Part shown: positions 8,779 to 18,182 of the stretch, piece after piece
How positions within the stretch are numbered: the stretch's first letter is position 1
How the letters are laid out: the number at the start of each line of letters is the position of its first letter
Assembly: GCF_024220515.1 (NCBI RefSeq)
Contig: NZ_JAMXOT010000019.1
Coordinates: 1 to 64,000 of the forward strand
From: Oscillatoria sp. HE19RPO
GTDB lineage: Bacteria > Cyanobacteriota > Cyanobacteriia > Cyanobacteriales > Laspinemataceae
Reading direction: 5' to 3'
Length of the DNA: 64,000 bases
Made by a program: the position numbers and the translations under genes
The notes under the pieces: generated by a model
The model's database searches: none
What the model was told of the DNA's origin: nothing
The model's input: the letters and a program-made list of their open reading frames with translations, nothing else

Positions 8779-10059
8779 TCAGTTGGGATGGCCGATCGCC
8801 TCTATCATCTGTCGCTCCACTACCCTCTGCTCTGTGGGTACCGTAAAATAAAATGTGGACCCCTGACCGACTTGAGATTTGATCCAGATGGAACCCCCAT
8901 GCCGTTCGACAATTTTGCGGCAAGTGGCTAATCCGATGCCGGTCCCGGGATAGTCTTGGCTGTGTAAGCGTTTAAAGATTTGAAAAATATACTGGGAATA
9001 TTCTTCATCAATCCCAATGCCGTTATCTTGAATTGAAAATAAATAATGATTGTCTTGGAGTACCGCACTCAGATGAATTCTGGGCGACTCTTCCCGACGG
9101 TATTTAATAGCATTTCCGATTAAATTTTGGAAGAGTTGGACGAATTGAGATTCAGTGCCGATGATTTCCGGTAACGGGTCATAAGTCACCTGAGCTTGAT
9201 TTTGATAAATCTCCGTCCCTAGATTTTCCAGGGCCTGCTGGACAAGCCGATCGCACGATAGGAGTTGTAACGGCTCCTGCACCTGATTCAACCGAGCATA
9301 GGAGAGTAACTCTCCAATTAATAAATCGGTGCGATCGCAAAGCTTTAAAATTTGCTTCACAAAATCGTTACATTTATCATCCAGTTGTTCCTTTCCACAC
9401 ATTTGCAAGAGTTGGGCATAGCCATTGATGGTGGCTAACGGTGAGCGCAAGTCGTGAGAAGCAATTCCGGCAAATTGTTCTAAATCCGCATTAGAGCGAG
9501 CGAGTTCTTGGTTGGCTTTTTCCAGGGCGAGTTCTGTGAGTTGCCGTCGTTCAATTTCCCGCCTTAGCTGTTCATTCTGCTCCTGTAGGGCTTTTTCAGC
9601 AGCGTTGCGCTGACAAATTTCTGCTTGCAATTGATAGTTTTGTTTCTCTAGCTTCATTTGCAAGTAATTCAGTTTCAGATGACAGTCGATGCGGGCAAAA
9701 ACCTCTTCGACTTGAAACGGCTTGGTAATATAGTCTACTCCGCCAACCGCAAAAGCCTTTACCTTGTCAAATCCTTGGTCCTTGGCGCTCACAAAAATCA
9801 CCGGAATTTGACAAGTGGCTGATTCATGTTTTAACTGGTGACAAACTTGATACCCATCCATCTCAGGCATCATGATATCGAGCAAAATCAAATCCGGTGG
9901 CGTTGATCTAGCAGCCGCTAAAGCCCTATCTCCCGAGAGGACGGCGCGGACCTTATAGCCGTGTTTTTTTAGCAAATTCGACAACACCCGTAAATTATTC
10001 GGTTCATCGTCCACAATTAAAATATCGGCTAAATTTCCGAGAGGTTGAGCGCTATTCAT
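8779..10059 (-). CDS. Response regulator-histidine kinase hybrid (REC-HisKA-HATPase)
   Basis: Cytoplasmic signalling protein of 426 residues without membrane segments. The N-terminal receiver domain (about residues 12-130) starts ILIVDDEPNNLRVL, has the phosphoacceptor Asp in LILLDIMMPEMDGYQ and the conserved lysine in YITKPF. A coiled coil (about 135-190) leads to HisKA with the phosphorylated His in FAGIASHDLRSPLATINGYA. The ATPase follows: QNLIGNAIKYR (N box), DNGIGID (G1) and GTGIGLATCRKIVERHGG (G2). Its start overlaps the stop of the larger upstream kinase by eight bases, so the two are co-transcribed and probably translationally coupled. The kinase could pass phosphate to or from the upstream protein; the input is unknown. 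Confidence 0.93.
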   Translation of the reverse strand: MNSAQPLGNLADILIVDDEPNNLRVLSNLLKKHGYKVRAVLSGDRALAAARSTPPDLILLDIMMPEMDGYQVCHQLKHESATCQIPVIFVSAKDQGFDKVKAFAVGGVDYITKPFQVEEVFARIDCHLKLNYLQMKLEKQNYQLQAEICQRNAAEKALQEQNEQLRREIERRQLTELALEKANQELARSNADLEQFAGIASHDLRSPLATINGYAQLLQMCGKEQLDDKCNDFVKQILKLCDRTDLLIGELLSYARLNQVQEPLQLLSCDRLVQQALENLGTEIYQNQAQVTYDPLPEIIGTESQFVQLFQNLIGNAIKYRREESPRIHLSAVLQDNHYLFSIQDNGIGIDEEYSQYIFQIFKRLHSQDYPGTGIGLATCRKIVERHGGSIWIKSQVGQGSTFYFTVPTEQRVVERQMIEAIGHPN

Positions 10060-13000
10060 AAAGCAGTTCCTGGGTCAGTTCGGTAATTTTGTCAAATCGG
10101 AAGTTATCGGTCCAGTCTTGGAGACAGTGCGCGATCGCCCTCGAACCTTCCGGAATTTCCTGAATGAGTTCCTCAATGGCTTCACTATCCGCCGCTAGGG
10201 CAGCATTGTGTAACGCACCAATCCAAGTGAGTGCCATCCCTTGCAGCGCCGCAGGGCCTGGAATAAAGGCGGCATCCCGTGAATCACCCCTGTCTTCTAT
10301 TGCCGACTCCAGATCTTGATATTGATAGCGTACCCCTAAGTGTTGAGCAAAGGTTTCCAAGAGTACCTCTTGTCGGCAAGGCTTTCGTAAGAAATCATCA
10401 CAACCAGCGGACAAAATCAAGCTGCGATTTTCCTCAAAGGCACTCGCCGTTAATGCAATCACCACCGTCGCCTGACCCTTTACATGACATTTGATCTGTC
10501 GAGTGGCTTCGTAACCATTCATCACAGGCATTTGCATATCCATTACTATTAAATGGGGTTCCCAATTTTCCCAGACTTCTAACGCTTGTTTGCCATTTTC
10601 CGCTTCCCGAACCTCAAATCCCAGGGGTTCGAGGTAGCAGCGAATTAAGCGGCGACTTTCAGGGCGATCGTCCGCTACCAGAATCCGATAGGTGGGCTGA
10701 TCGGGTTCTAATCCGATAATGCGCTGAACCTGTCGGGCGGTTGTGAGGTCACTCGCTTGAGCAACGGAGACTTGAAGGGTAAATTTAACCAAGGTCCCCA
10801 CATCAAGGCGGCTGCTCACCTCGATATCACCGCCCATCATTTGTACGAATTTACGGCTAATGCTCAATCCTAAACCCGTTCCTTCTGAGGCGGTTTTGCC
10901 GGTGGCGGTTTGATGAAAGGGCATAAATAATCCCGGCAACTCCTCCTCAGCGATTCCCATGCCTGTATCTTCGATTTCAAAGTAGAAACAGAACCGAGAG
11001 GCGGGTTCTAAATTGGCCTCTTTGAGTTCCCTCGCTCTGACTCGCAGGGATACCCCACCTTCGCGAGTAAATTTGATGGCATTTCCTACCAAATTGGTCA
11101 AAACTTGGCGCAATTTGCTCTCATCGGTGGTGATATATTGGGGGACCTTATCTGGGTCAAAAATCATCTGTAACCCTTTAGAAGCCGCTTTGAGTTGGAA
11201 CATGGCTTCTAAGGCGGTGAGTAGAGCATAGAAGTCAAAATTGCTGAGATGAAGGGCCGATCGCCCCGCTTCGATTTTGGAGATTTCCAGGACATCGTTA
11301 ATCAAATTCAGCAGATGCTCCCCACTACTATTGATAATGGCAATTTGTTCTTGTTGTTGGGGATTTAAAGACGAGTCCTGAGCTAAGATTTGGGTAAAGC
11401 CCAAAATCGCATTCAGAGGGGTTCGCAGTTCATGGCTCATATTGGCCAGAAAAGCGCTTTTAGTCATGTTGGCTGCTTCCGCCACTTCTTTCGCTTCTAG
11501 TAAGGCTATTTCAGCCCGCTTGCGATCGCTGATATCCGTGGAAATTCCACATAAAGCGTAGGGTTGACCGCTCAAATCTTGGAGGATTAACTTGACCGTA
11601 TAAAAAGGATGAATGCCATCGGGCAGGGGGATGTCTTCTTCAAAATAATAAGGCACTCCCTTTTCGACCAGGTTTCGTTCATTGGCCTCAACTTGTTCGG
11701 CAAACTCTCCGGGGAAGAATTCGGCAAAGGTTTTACCGAGACACTGCTGTTCTGAAACCTGTAATAAATCCAGGAAATACTGATTGACTAATAAAAATTT
11801 GCCTTCCAGGTCTTGCAAATAAATTCCCGCTGGAGCATTATCTAAAATGGCTTTTAGCTTCGCTTCACTTTCTCGCAAAGCTTTCTCGGCTTGAATTTGG
11901 TTGGTAATGTCGAGTCCAACTCCTCCAACTAAATGCTCTCCTCCGTCTATTTCTATGGGAAATTTATAGACCAAAAACTCACCGAGGGAACCATGGGAAC
12001 GAAATGCGGATTCGATCGCCTCGACGACTTCACCGCCATCAGCCACTAAGCGAGTGTTGGCAATGTGCTGTTCGGCTATCTCCCGGGGGTGGAGGTCAAA
12101 GGGGGTTTTACCCAGCAACTCATCCACAGGCTGAAGGAATACATTCGCCACGTTCTGATTGCAGTAAACGATTTTGCCATCGCGATCGCTAATCCAGGCA
12201 AGGGCCGGACTGTGGTTCATAAATGCCTGAAATCTGGCTTCGCTTTCGCGCAAAGCTTGATCGGCTTTAATGCGATTATTTACATCTCTACCCATGAGAG
12301 ATGCACCCAAGATTTTTCCACTGGGATCTCGCATTGAACTGTAGTTCATTTCATAATAGTGACGGTCCTGGTTTAATGCTCCTAATTCCAGAATCAGGCT
12401 AAAATGTTCGCCTCGAAATGCTCGTCCCCAAACTTCTCTAGCATTAGCCTGTTCCCTGGGTAAATGGGATAAGGCTTCAATCAGGTTATCCCCCACTTCA
12501 AAGCGGCTGCCAAACAGTTTGCTAAATTCGCGTTTAGCCGTCTCATTCGCCACCATACAAGTGAAATTTGTATCCATCGCGGCAATAATGTCGGGGGTGC
12601 ATTCTATCAAACTATTCAAAAGTGCTTGATTGCTTCTTAATTTAGCCTCGATTTGCTGTCGCTGGTGCAATTCTTGTTCGAGTTCAACTGTTCGCTCGGC
12701 GATGCGATGTTCTAAAGTTTGATTTAATTCCCGAAGGGCTTGCTCGGCTTGCCTGCGATCGGTGATATCAACGGCGGTAGTCATCGTAAGTCTTCGGCGA
12801 TCGCCCGTTTTTTCTAACCTCACCGCATAGAAGTACCAAACACGGTTTTCGCCGATTTTTGTGCGAATGGTTTTCTCTTTTTCCAGGACCTGGCTTGCTT
12901 CTAAGGCGTCAATATTCTGGATAGGTTTTCTGAAGGGTTGAGTTCTTTCCAGATCGGCTTTTTCAGTCCAGTCGTTGAGGGTGGGAATATCCGCAAGCTG

Positions 13001-13975
13001 ATAGCCACTAATCCTGGACCAAGCGAGATTAAGTTGCAGCACTTCTCCATCTTCGGCGTGCAGCATGATCGGGACTGGGGAATTCATAATGGCAGATTGG
13101 AACCAGCGCTGTGACTCCTGGCGATCGCCCTCGATGCGATTGAGCAATTGTGCCAGGATATAAATCCCTGTGGAGAAGAGGGTAACCTCGCCGATCATCA
13201 GAATGGCATAGGCGGTGGGTTCGTCATACCAGTCCCGTTGATGACCCTGAAAGAGCAACCAACCCAGGACCAAAGGCAGGGCGATCGCCCAAGGCAAAAC
13301 TCGCCGCGCCATCATTCCTCCGAGTAGAGGACTGAGGATCGTCGGCATCAGCCCCTGTTCTGGACGACTAAATAATATCCCGAGGCTCAGGACGAGAAAT
13401 GTGACTGCGGTACTGAAGGCCGTGGTAGTTGTCGGCACCCATAACTCATATAACACCTGAGCATTAAACAAGTAACAGGAGAGACCCACTAATGCAATCA
13501 AAGCCACCACCAGACTCACGATCTGAGCGAGTCGGTCCTTGTCCTTTTGCGGGGTTTGCTGGGCCAACAGCAACAGGGAAATGCCGCTCAAGATAAAATT
13601 CACCGCAACGCTTGCGCTCATCCTTCCGGGATAAGGGACTGTGACGGAGGCCCTAAGATCTGGAACCAGGAGTTCATCAATGCCGAAGTTCCAGCGAAAA
13701 AGATACTGGAGTAAGGTGAGAGTGGCGATCGCAATCACGAACCCGGCCAATCCCCGAACTATCCGTTGCCACCGTCGAGGAAGTCGCTGTCGTTGTAACA
13801 ATCCCAGAGCAATCCCACTGAGCACAAAGCACAAAGCGGCATTGGGTCTCATGCTGTAGGGGTTGCCCAGAAAACCGTTGATAAACCATTCCGGATGAAA
13901 ATGCCAACCCAGCAAATGGATGGCTCCCATGAGGATGACAAAGGCAGCGGCGACCCGAGAGATCCGGTAAGTCAT
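10052..13975 (-). CDS. Membrane-bound multi-PAS hybrid sensor histidine kinase
   Basis: Sensor kinase of 1307 residues. About seven hydrophobic helices occupy residues 7-275 and form a membrane sensor region of unknown ligand. Four PAS domains follow, at about 290-410, 450-570, 580-705 and 710-825 (for example NSPVPIMLHAEDGEVLQLNL and DNAPAGIYLQDLEGKFLLVN). Then come HisKA with SAFLANMSHELRTPLNAILG, HATPase with NLVGNAIKF, DTGMGIAEEEL and GTGLGLSISRKF, and a receiver domain starting ILVADDRPESRRLI with Asp in LIVMDMQMPVMNGYE. The receiver would relay phosphate to a downstream protein, plausibly the overlapping REC-kinase. The PAS series suggests redox, light or small-molecule input, but no cofactor-binding Cys or His is evident by eye. 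Confidence 0.93.
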   Translation of the reverse strand: MTYRISRVAAAFVILMGAIHLLGWHFHPEWFINGFLGNPYSMRPNAALCFVLSGIALGLLQRQRLPRRWQRIVRGLAGFVIAIATLTLLQYLFRWNFGIDELLVPDLRASVTVPYPGRMSASVAVNFILSGISLLLLAQQTPQKDKDRLAQIVSLVVALIALVGLSCYLFNAQVLYELWVPTTTTAFSTAVTFLVLSLGILFSRPEQGLMPTILSPLLGGMMARRVLPWAIALPLVLGWLLFQGHQRDWYDEPTAYAILMIGEVTLFSTGIYILAQLLNRIEGDRQESQRWFQSAIMNSPVPIMLHAEDGEVLQLNLAWSRISGYQLADIPTLNDWTEKADLERTQPFRKPIQNIDALEASQVLEKEKTIRTKIGENRVWYFYAVRLEKTGDRRRLTMTTAVDITDRRQAEQALRELNQTLEHRIAERTVELEQELHQRQQIEAKLRSNQALLNSLIECTPDIIAAMDTNFTCMVANETAKREFSKLFGSRFEVGDNLIEALSHLPREQANAREVWGRAFRGEHFSLILELGALNQDRHYYEMNYSSMRDPSGKILGASLMGRDVNNRIKADQALRESEARFQAFMNHSPALAWISDRDGKIVYCNQNVANVFLQPVDELLGKTPFDLHPREIAEQHIANTRLVADGGEVVEAIESAFRSHGSLGEFLVYKFPIEIDGGEHLVGGVGLDITNQIQAEKALRESEAKLKAILDNAPAGIYLQDLEGKFLLVNQYFLDLLQVSEQQCLGKTFAEFFPGEFAEQVEANERNLVEKGVPYYFEEDIPLPDGIHPFYTVKLILQDLSGQPYALCGISTDISDRKRAEIALLEAKEVAEAANMTKSAFLANMSHELRTPLNAILGFTQILAQDSSLNPQQQEQIAIINSSGEHLLNLINDVLEISKIEAGRSALHLSNFDFYALLTALEAMFQLKAASKGLQMIFDPDKVPQYITTDESKLRQVLTNLVGNAIKFTREGGVSLRVRARELKEANLEPASRFCFYFEIEDTGMGIAEEELPGLFMPFHQTATGKTASEGTGLGLSISRKFVQMMGGDIEVSSRLDVGTLVKFTLQVSVAQASDLTTARQVQRIIGLEPDQPTYRILVADDRPESRRLIRCYLEPLGFEVREAENGKQALEVWENWEPHLIVMDMQMPVMNGYEATRQIKCHVKGQATVVIALTASAFEENRSLILSAGCDDFLRKPCRQEVLLETFAQHLGVRYQYQDLESAIEDRGDSRDAAFIPGPAALQGMALTWIGALHNAALAADSEAIEELIQEIPEGSRAIAHCLQDWTDNFRFDKITELTQELLYE

Positions 13976-14320
13976 AGGAACAGTTTCCTCTCACAGTTCG
14001 AGGTGGGGTATTGCTAGAAATAACTCAGGCGAGAGTAGAAACACTTTTCGCGAGTGGTTTTTAGCCCTTCTTTATTGTACCTTTTTACGGGCTTGAAACT
14101 TTCTGAAATTAAGCAAAAACCCCACACCCTCAAGGGTAAAGGCTCACAGGACGGAGCCTCACCTATGCGGGCTAAGATAGAAAACCGACTGTTTACAACC
14201 GGATTTGTGTTCAGGAGGAGTTAGAAACCGGGTTTCTTGCCCAAATTGTTGCTGATTCACCATCCATTACGGTCAGAAACCCGGTTTCTTCTTGTTTGAC
14301 TTAAGACAGTGAGCGTTCCC
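13976..14320. repeat. Intergenic region with AGAAACCGGGTTTCT repeats
   Basis: No gene seen. Two copies of a 15-16 bp palindromic motif, AGAAACCGGGTTTCT and CAGAAACCCGGTTTCT, lie at about 14224-14240 and 14273-14291. A degenerate double-hairpin repeat lies at about 14122-14175. A related GAGTTTCTGG fragment is near 20884. Confidence 0.6.
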
Positions 14321-15700
14321 CTATTGTTTAACGATTTCACTGCGGGAGGTTTTGGTTTTTCGCAGGGGATTTGGGCTTAGTTCCGGAGGAAGGGCGGTGA
14401 CGGAACCCCATTGGCTGACAAATTGAGTGAGTAGCGCTTCTTGTTGCAGGCGGAATCCCTCCAGGTTACTGCCGCCATTCATAATCACAAACCAGACGGA
14501 ACCCTGGGTTTGGGTGGGTAATGCACCAGCTAAGGCACTCACATAGTTAAGACTGCCGGATTTGACGACGGAGAAGCGGGGAATTTGCCGTTGGTTGAGG
14601 ATGCCTTCATCTTGTCCGACAATGGCGATCGCATCTCCAATGGTCAGGTTATGGGGTTGTAATTCCCGTTCTAAGGCCAAAAATAGACCACAAGCGGCGC
14701 GAGGGGACATGATATTTTCTTCCCCTAATCCGGACCCGTTGATCAGTTGGATTTCTTGGGAGGGAACTCCCGCAGCAACTGCCGCTTTTTGGGCGACGAC
14801 TTGGGCACCTCCCACGGCGTCAGCAAACATTTCTGCCATTGGGTTGTTGCTGTATTGATTCATCCGTTTGAGGAGTTCCACCACGGGAAGGGAATAATGG
14901 CGTACCAGGGGTTGAAGTTCCGCAGGGGGTGCAGCAGCGACTCGGACTGTACCAGCGATCGCCACTTGGGGTCTGGGAGTACCGGGGGGTAAGGTTTGAT
15001 ATTGGGTTTCTGCTTCCCCGGGCCAAATTTGCCCATTGATGCCTTCAAAAAAGAGGTTCCCGGCGATGGTTGGATCGGTCTCGAAGTTCATATAAAATTT
15101 GTCCAGAATCACCAAATCCCCTGTCACCCGTTGAATTCCCATTTCATTGAGGCGATTGCCGATCGCCATTGCTTCTTCCCAAACAAATAGGGGGTCGCCT
15201 TCTCCTTGGATGACTAAATCCCCCTGTAATTCGCCATTTTCGATGGGTCCGGTTGCCCCAATTTCGGTGACGAATTCGCGATCGGGACCGTAGGTTTGCA
15301 AAGCAACCAGGGAGGTGGCGATTTTAGTGAGAGAAGCAGCAGGTAGGGGGGTTGTGCCTTGATGTTGGGCGAGGAGGGTGTCCCCAGTTTGCATCCAGAT
15401 GCCTTGATTTTCCGAGGCAAATCCTTGGGAGGAGAGGCTGTTGATATATTGGGCGATCGCAGCAGTAACCGTGGGGTCGGGATTATCTAAGGGGGCGATC
15501 TTCGGCGTTTGTGGGGGTTCGGGAGTTGCAATTTCTGTCACTGAGGCTTCTGCCGGGGGGACTTCAGTTTGGGCGGTTTCTGAAGGATTGCAGGCAGTCA
15601 TGAGTGCCGAGAGGGTGACCAATACAGCAGCAGTCAAACGGGGAGTTCTTAGCATAGGGAGGGATGAAGGAGGTGCAGGTTTCGAGACAGAGGATAGCAT
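14321..15700 (-). CDS. dacB: D-alanyl-D-alanine carboxypeptidase/endopeptidase, PBP4 (peptidase S13) family
   Basis: Penicillin-binding protein of 459 residues that trims or cuts peptidoglycan cross-bridges in the periplasm. The three S13 signatures are present: SxxK in AASLTKIAT, SxN in QYSNNPMAEMF and the KTG-type box KSGSLNYVSALAG (KSG here). The N-terminus has a hydrophobic segment ending LSALMTAC (Cys 37), a plausible lipobox, so it is probably a lipoprotein, followed by a Pro/Glu-rich linker. The protein is shorter between SxxK and SxN than E. coli PBP4, suggesting a reduced inserted domain. It stands alone between repeats. Active by all visible motifs. Confidence 0.92.
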   Translation of the reverse strand: MLSSVSKPAPPSSLPMLRTPRLTAAVLVTLSALMTACNPSETAQTEVPPAEASVTEIATPEPPQTPKIAPLDNPDPTVTAAIAQYINSLSSQGFASENQGIWMQTGDTLLAQHQGTTPLPAASLTKIATSLVALQTYGPDREFVTEIGATGPIENGELQGDLVIQGEGDPLFVWEEAMAIGNRLNEMGIQRVTGDLVILDKFYMNFETDPTIAGNLFFEGINGQIWPGEAETQYQTLPPGTPRPQVAIAGTVRVAAAPPAELQPLVRHYSLPVVELLKRMNQYSNNPMAEMFADAVGGAQVVAQKAAVAAGVPSQEIQLINGSGLGEENIMSPRAACGLFLALERELQPHNLTIGDAIAIVGQDEGILNQRQIPRFSVVKSGSLNYVSALAGALPTQTQGSVWFVIMNGGSNLEGFRLQQEALLTQFVSQWGSVTALPPELSPNPLRKTKTSRSEIVKQ

Positions 15701-15775
15701 AAGCCTTGAAGATTCATCCTATCAAATCGTCAGACTATTAGCCGCCGGTGGCGATTGATCGCTTTTGAAAACAAA

Positions 15776-15819
15776 CCCTAAATGTAGAGGTGATTCGCGA
15801 ATCACCTCTACATTTAGGG
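15776..15819. repeat. Palindromic intergenic element, copy 2
   Basis: A perfect 44-bp palindrome with the same GATTCGCGAATC core as copy 1; the arm reads GAGGT...ACCTC where copy 1 has GAGGC...GCCTC, a compensated change. It lies downstream of no plus-strand gene and upstream of dacB. The rest of 15701-16007 holds nothing I recognise. Confidence 0.9.
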
Positions 15820-16007
15820 CTTAACTTGAAAGATTGAGTAAGTCTTGAAAACTTGGGCATTACCTAACCTCACTTCAAAAAACTCACTTTTTATCAAGCT
15901 TTGCCCATTCATCTCTAGCAAAGTTGCGGATTGCCTGGAGAGAACCCGTATGATAAAGTGAGATTCAATTTCAAAACATAGGTAAAATCCGGAGGCTAAA
16001 CGCACCA

Positions 16008-16595
16008 ATGAACCGCAGATTTGGACAACTATTGAACGGGAGAACCCTCCGTCAAATCGGGATAGGCGCAGTCGTCTGTTTGCTAGTGGCTTTGTGTCAG
16101 GGGATAGCACAAGGCCAAGGCATCAATTGTGGGAGTTCATCCCATTGGGTAACCGCTTATAATAATCAGCAGGTGAATCACGCTCACATTTTTTGTGGGG
16201 AGGTGAATCGAGAGGGGCGCTTGGTGGGATTTCATGCGCGACCCCGAGGACAAAACCCCTCTACCGTCCGACAATTTAGAGTCACCCAATCCGTGAATAA
16301 TCAGGGGATTTACGGGGGAGAATGGACTCATACCTCCGGAGGCGGAACCAAATTCTCAACCATGTTTCCCGATCGCTGTACTACAGAACAAGTGCTCAAT
16401 TCCATTGCTTATGCAGAAGCGAATCGGGTACAATGTCCGAACGGCGCACCGAATTGGGCTTGGTGCGGATTGAATGCGCCAACAGACAGCAGCCAGCAAA
16501 CTCGGTTTTGTAGCGCAAATAATGGCAGTTCTTATCGAATTGCTGGGGCAACCAATCGAGATGGTAAAATTAATACAGGCTTTCCGTTAAGGTAA
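16008..16595 (+). CDS. Secreted EndoU-like nuclease
   Basis: A 195-residue precursor. Residues 1-38 form a signal peptide (basic start, then GIGAVVCLLVALCQGIAQG). The mature part resembles the bacterial EndoU RNase domain of polymorphic toxins: VNHAHIFCGEV supplies His60, VGFHARP supplies His76, and the segment GGTKFSTMFPDRCT matches the C-terminal half of the catalytic site. Six Cys in the mature region (41, 63, 124, 143, 153, 168) could form disulfides, which fits an exported protein. No large delivery domains are fused, so it is a stand-alone effector. The gene immediately downstream (8 bases) encodes a likely immunity protein. RNase activity is inferred from the family, not shown. Confidence 0.78.
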   Translation: MNRRFGQLLNGRTLRQIGIGAVVCLLVALCQGIAQGQGINCGSSSHWVTAYNNQQVNHAHIFCGEVNREGRLVGFHARPRGQNPSTVRQFRVTQSVNNQGIYGGEWTHTSGGGTKFSTMFPDRCTTEQVLNSIAYAEANRVQCPNGAPNWAWCGLNAPTDSSQQTRFCSANNGSSYRIAGATNRDGKINTGFPLR

Positions 16596-16603
16596 TCAAG
16601 ATT

Positions 16604-16939
16604 ATGACTGAAAAAGCGTGTAATGAAGTGGACTGGTTTGACCAAAGTAGCGCTCATCGTCGGGTTTTAGAGTTTCTGACTCTAGATATTCAAAACAGCC
16701 CTGAATGGGTCCAGCAGTTATTAGACCAAATAGCCGCACTGGAGACGGGAGAACTTCAGGAATGGACGCGCTCAGGAAATGCCTACTATTTAATTTTTTC
16801 ACCCCAAACCGTGACCCTAGAGAATCTCTTGGTGGACGCCGAACCCATCGAAACGATTTCTCTCCAGGAGTTCAAAGAAGCGGTTTTAAGATGGCAAGAG
16901 CAGCTTGATAATTCTGTTTCCGACTTCAAAAACGTTTGA
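16604..16939 (+). CDS. Small YacL-like protein, probable immunity partner of the EndoU protein
   Basis: A 111-residue acidic cytoplasmic protein with no signal or membrane segment. By eye its pattern LLDQIAALETGELQEWTRSGNAYYLIF and the C-terminal SLQEFKEAVLRWQEQL follow the layout of the YacL/UPF0231 family (W-x-R-x-G-x-x-Y-x-L). YacL-like proteins occur next to EndoU toxins, as I recall. It starts eight bases after the EndoU gene and in the same direction, the usual arrangement of toxin and immunity genes. Function is inferred from position and weak similarity; a profile search is needed to confirm. Confidence 0.6.
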   Translation: MTEKACNEVDWFDQSSAHRRVLEFLTLDIQNSPEWVQQLLDQIAALETGELQEWTRSGNAYYLIFSPQTVTLENLLVDAEPIETISLQEFKEAVLRWQEQLDNSVSDFKNV

Positions 16940-17132
16940 AGGACTCACCGAGGATTTTAGGGAGGCTTAAAAAAAGCTAAAATTGCTGATTTTCAGGGCG
17001 AATCCAGAAGCGATATCGGTTACAATAGATTGAGCCGGGGGAGAATAGGGGAAGATAGGGCAGTGCCTTGTCCCTACCCTGTCCCTCGGGTCAGTGAAAA
17101 ACATCATGATTTAATAATTGGTGGGGAATTTT

Positions 17133-17945
17133 ATGACGAAAGCTGAACTCACCCCAGAACTGCAAACTCCGATATGGGTGGAGGATGAATGGACTCCGCC
17201 GATGCCACCTACGGATTTAATTTTTGATGATGGAGAACCCTTGGAAAGTAATCGTCACCGCATTGCCATGAATGTGCTGATTGCCGCAGTACATGAAGCC
17301 TTTGCTGGGCGGCAAGACTATTTTACGGGGGGCAATATGTTCGTTTATTTTAGTAGCGAACAAGCCCTAAATCGGGATTTTAAAGGCCCGGATTTCTTTG
17401 TTGCCCTCAATGTTGATGGGACAAAGGAACGGCAAGGTTGGGTCGTTTGGAAAGAAGAAGGACAGTATCCCAATGTGATTGTAGAGTTCCTGTCCCCCTC
17501 TACAGCCCACGAGGATCTCGGCAACAAAAAGGACGTTTATGAACGGACATTTAGACTTCCTGAGTATTTTGTCTATGACCCCTTTGCCCCAGATTCATTG
17601 CGGGGATGGCGGTTAAAGGGACAAAGGTATGAGGAGTTAACGAAGGACGATCGCGGCTGGTTATGGTGCGATTCTCTCGGGTTCTGGTTGGGAACTTGGG
17701 AGGGAACATTGCAACAGGAAACAGCAACTTGGTTAAGGTTTTTTGATGCCGAGGGAAATTTGATTCTGTTGCCCGAAGAACTGGCTAAAATTGAACGCCA
17801 ACGGGCTGAAAATGAAGCACAACGGGCTGAAAATGAAGCACAACGAGCTGAAAATGAAGCACAACGAGCTGAGGAAGCTCGCTCGGAATTGGAGGCACTT
17901 AAAGCCCGACTCCGGGAGAAGGGAATCGATTTAGAGTCCCTCTAA
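17133..17945 (+). CDS. Uma2-family (DUF820) putative endonuclease with heptad-repeat tail
   Basis: A 270-residue protein of the large cyanobacterial Uma2 family, which has a PD-(D/E)XK nuclease fold; no cellular role is established. The core (about residues 35-190) shows GPDFFVAL, NVIVEFLSPSTAHEDLG and KKDVYERTFRLPEYFVYDP, giving the Asp, Glu and Lys of the nuclease site. The tail contains four near-identical seven-residue units (QRAENEA), a coiled coil also repeated at DNA level (17798-17875), followed by LKARLREKGIDLESL, common in this family. I prefer ATG 17133 (GGGGA seven bases upstream) over 17118. A hairpin terminator follows. Confidence 0.88.
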   Translation: MTKAELTPELQTPIWVEDEWTPPMPPTDLIFDDGEPLESNRHRIAMNVLIAAVHEAFAGRQDYFTGGNMFVYFSSEQALNRDFKGPDFFVALNVDGTKERQGWVVWKEEGQYPNVIVEFLSPSTAHEDLGNKKDVYERTFRLPEYFVYDPFAPDSLRGWRLKGQRYEELTKDDRGWLWCDSLGFWLGTWEGTLQQETATWLRFFDAEGNLILLPEELAKIERQRAENEAQRAENEAQRAENEAQRAEEARSELEALKARLREKGIDLESL

Positions 17946-17976
17946 TTGGGGTCATGAAATTTCAATAAATCCGATG

Positions 17977-18006
17977 TAGGGGCGATTGATAAATTGCCCC
18001 TATTTT
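17977..18006 (+). terminator. Terminator after the Uma2 gene
   Basis: The stem TAGGGGCGATT pairs with AATTGCCCCTA (one G-T wobble), with a four-base loop, followed by TTTTC. Confidence 0.75.
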
Positions 18007-18064
18007 CTGTATAAAAAGAACAGGATTTGATGCATTTTTTGGGCAACTAGGGACGCAGCCCAAT

Positions 18065-18174
18065 GGGAGCATCTCAATTTTGCCTAAAAGGGGAATTTAC
18101 ACCTCTTGCTCCCCCTGACCTCGTAGGGAAGGGGGTTGGGGGGTTAGGTCTCTTGGACAAATTGAGATGTTCCC
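18065..18174. mobile_element. 110-bp MITE-like element, copy 1
   Basis: Terminal inverted repeats GGGAGCATCTCAATTT and AAATTGAGATGTTCCC (one mismatch) bound a 110-bp element without coding capacity. It is flanked by a 9-bp near-perfect target duplication: CAGCCCAAT (18056-18064) and CAGCCCGAT (18175-18183). A second copy in the opposite orientation lies at 36819-36928. It abuts the stop codon of the following minus-strand gene. Confidence 0.85.
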
Positions 18175-18182
18175 CAGCCCGA

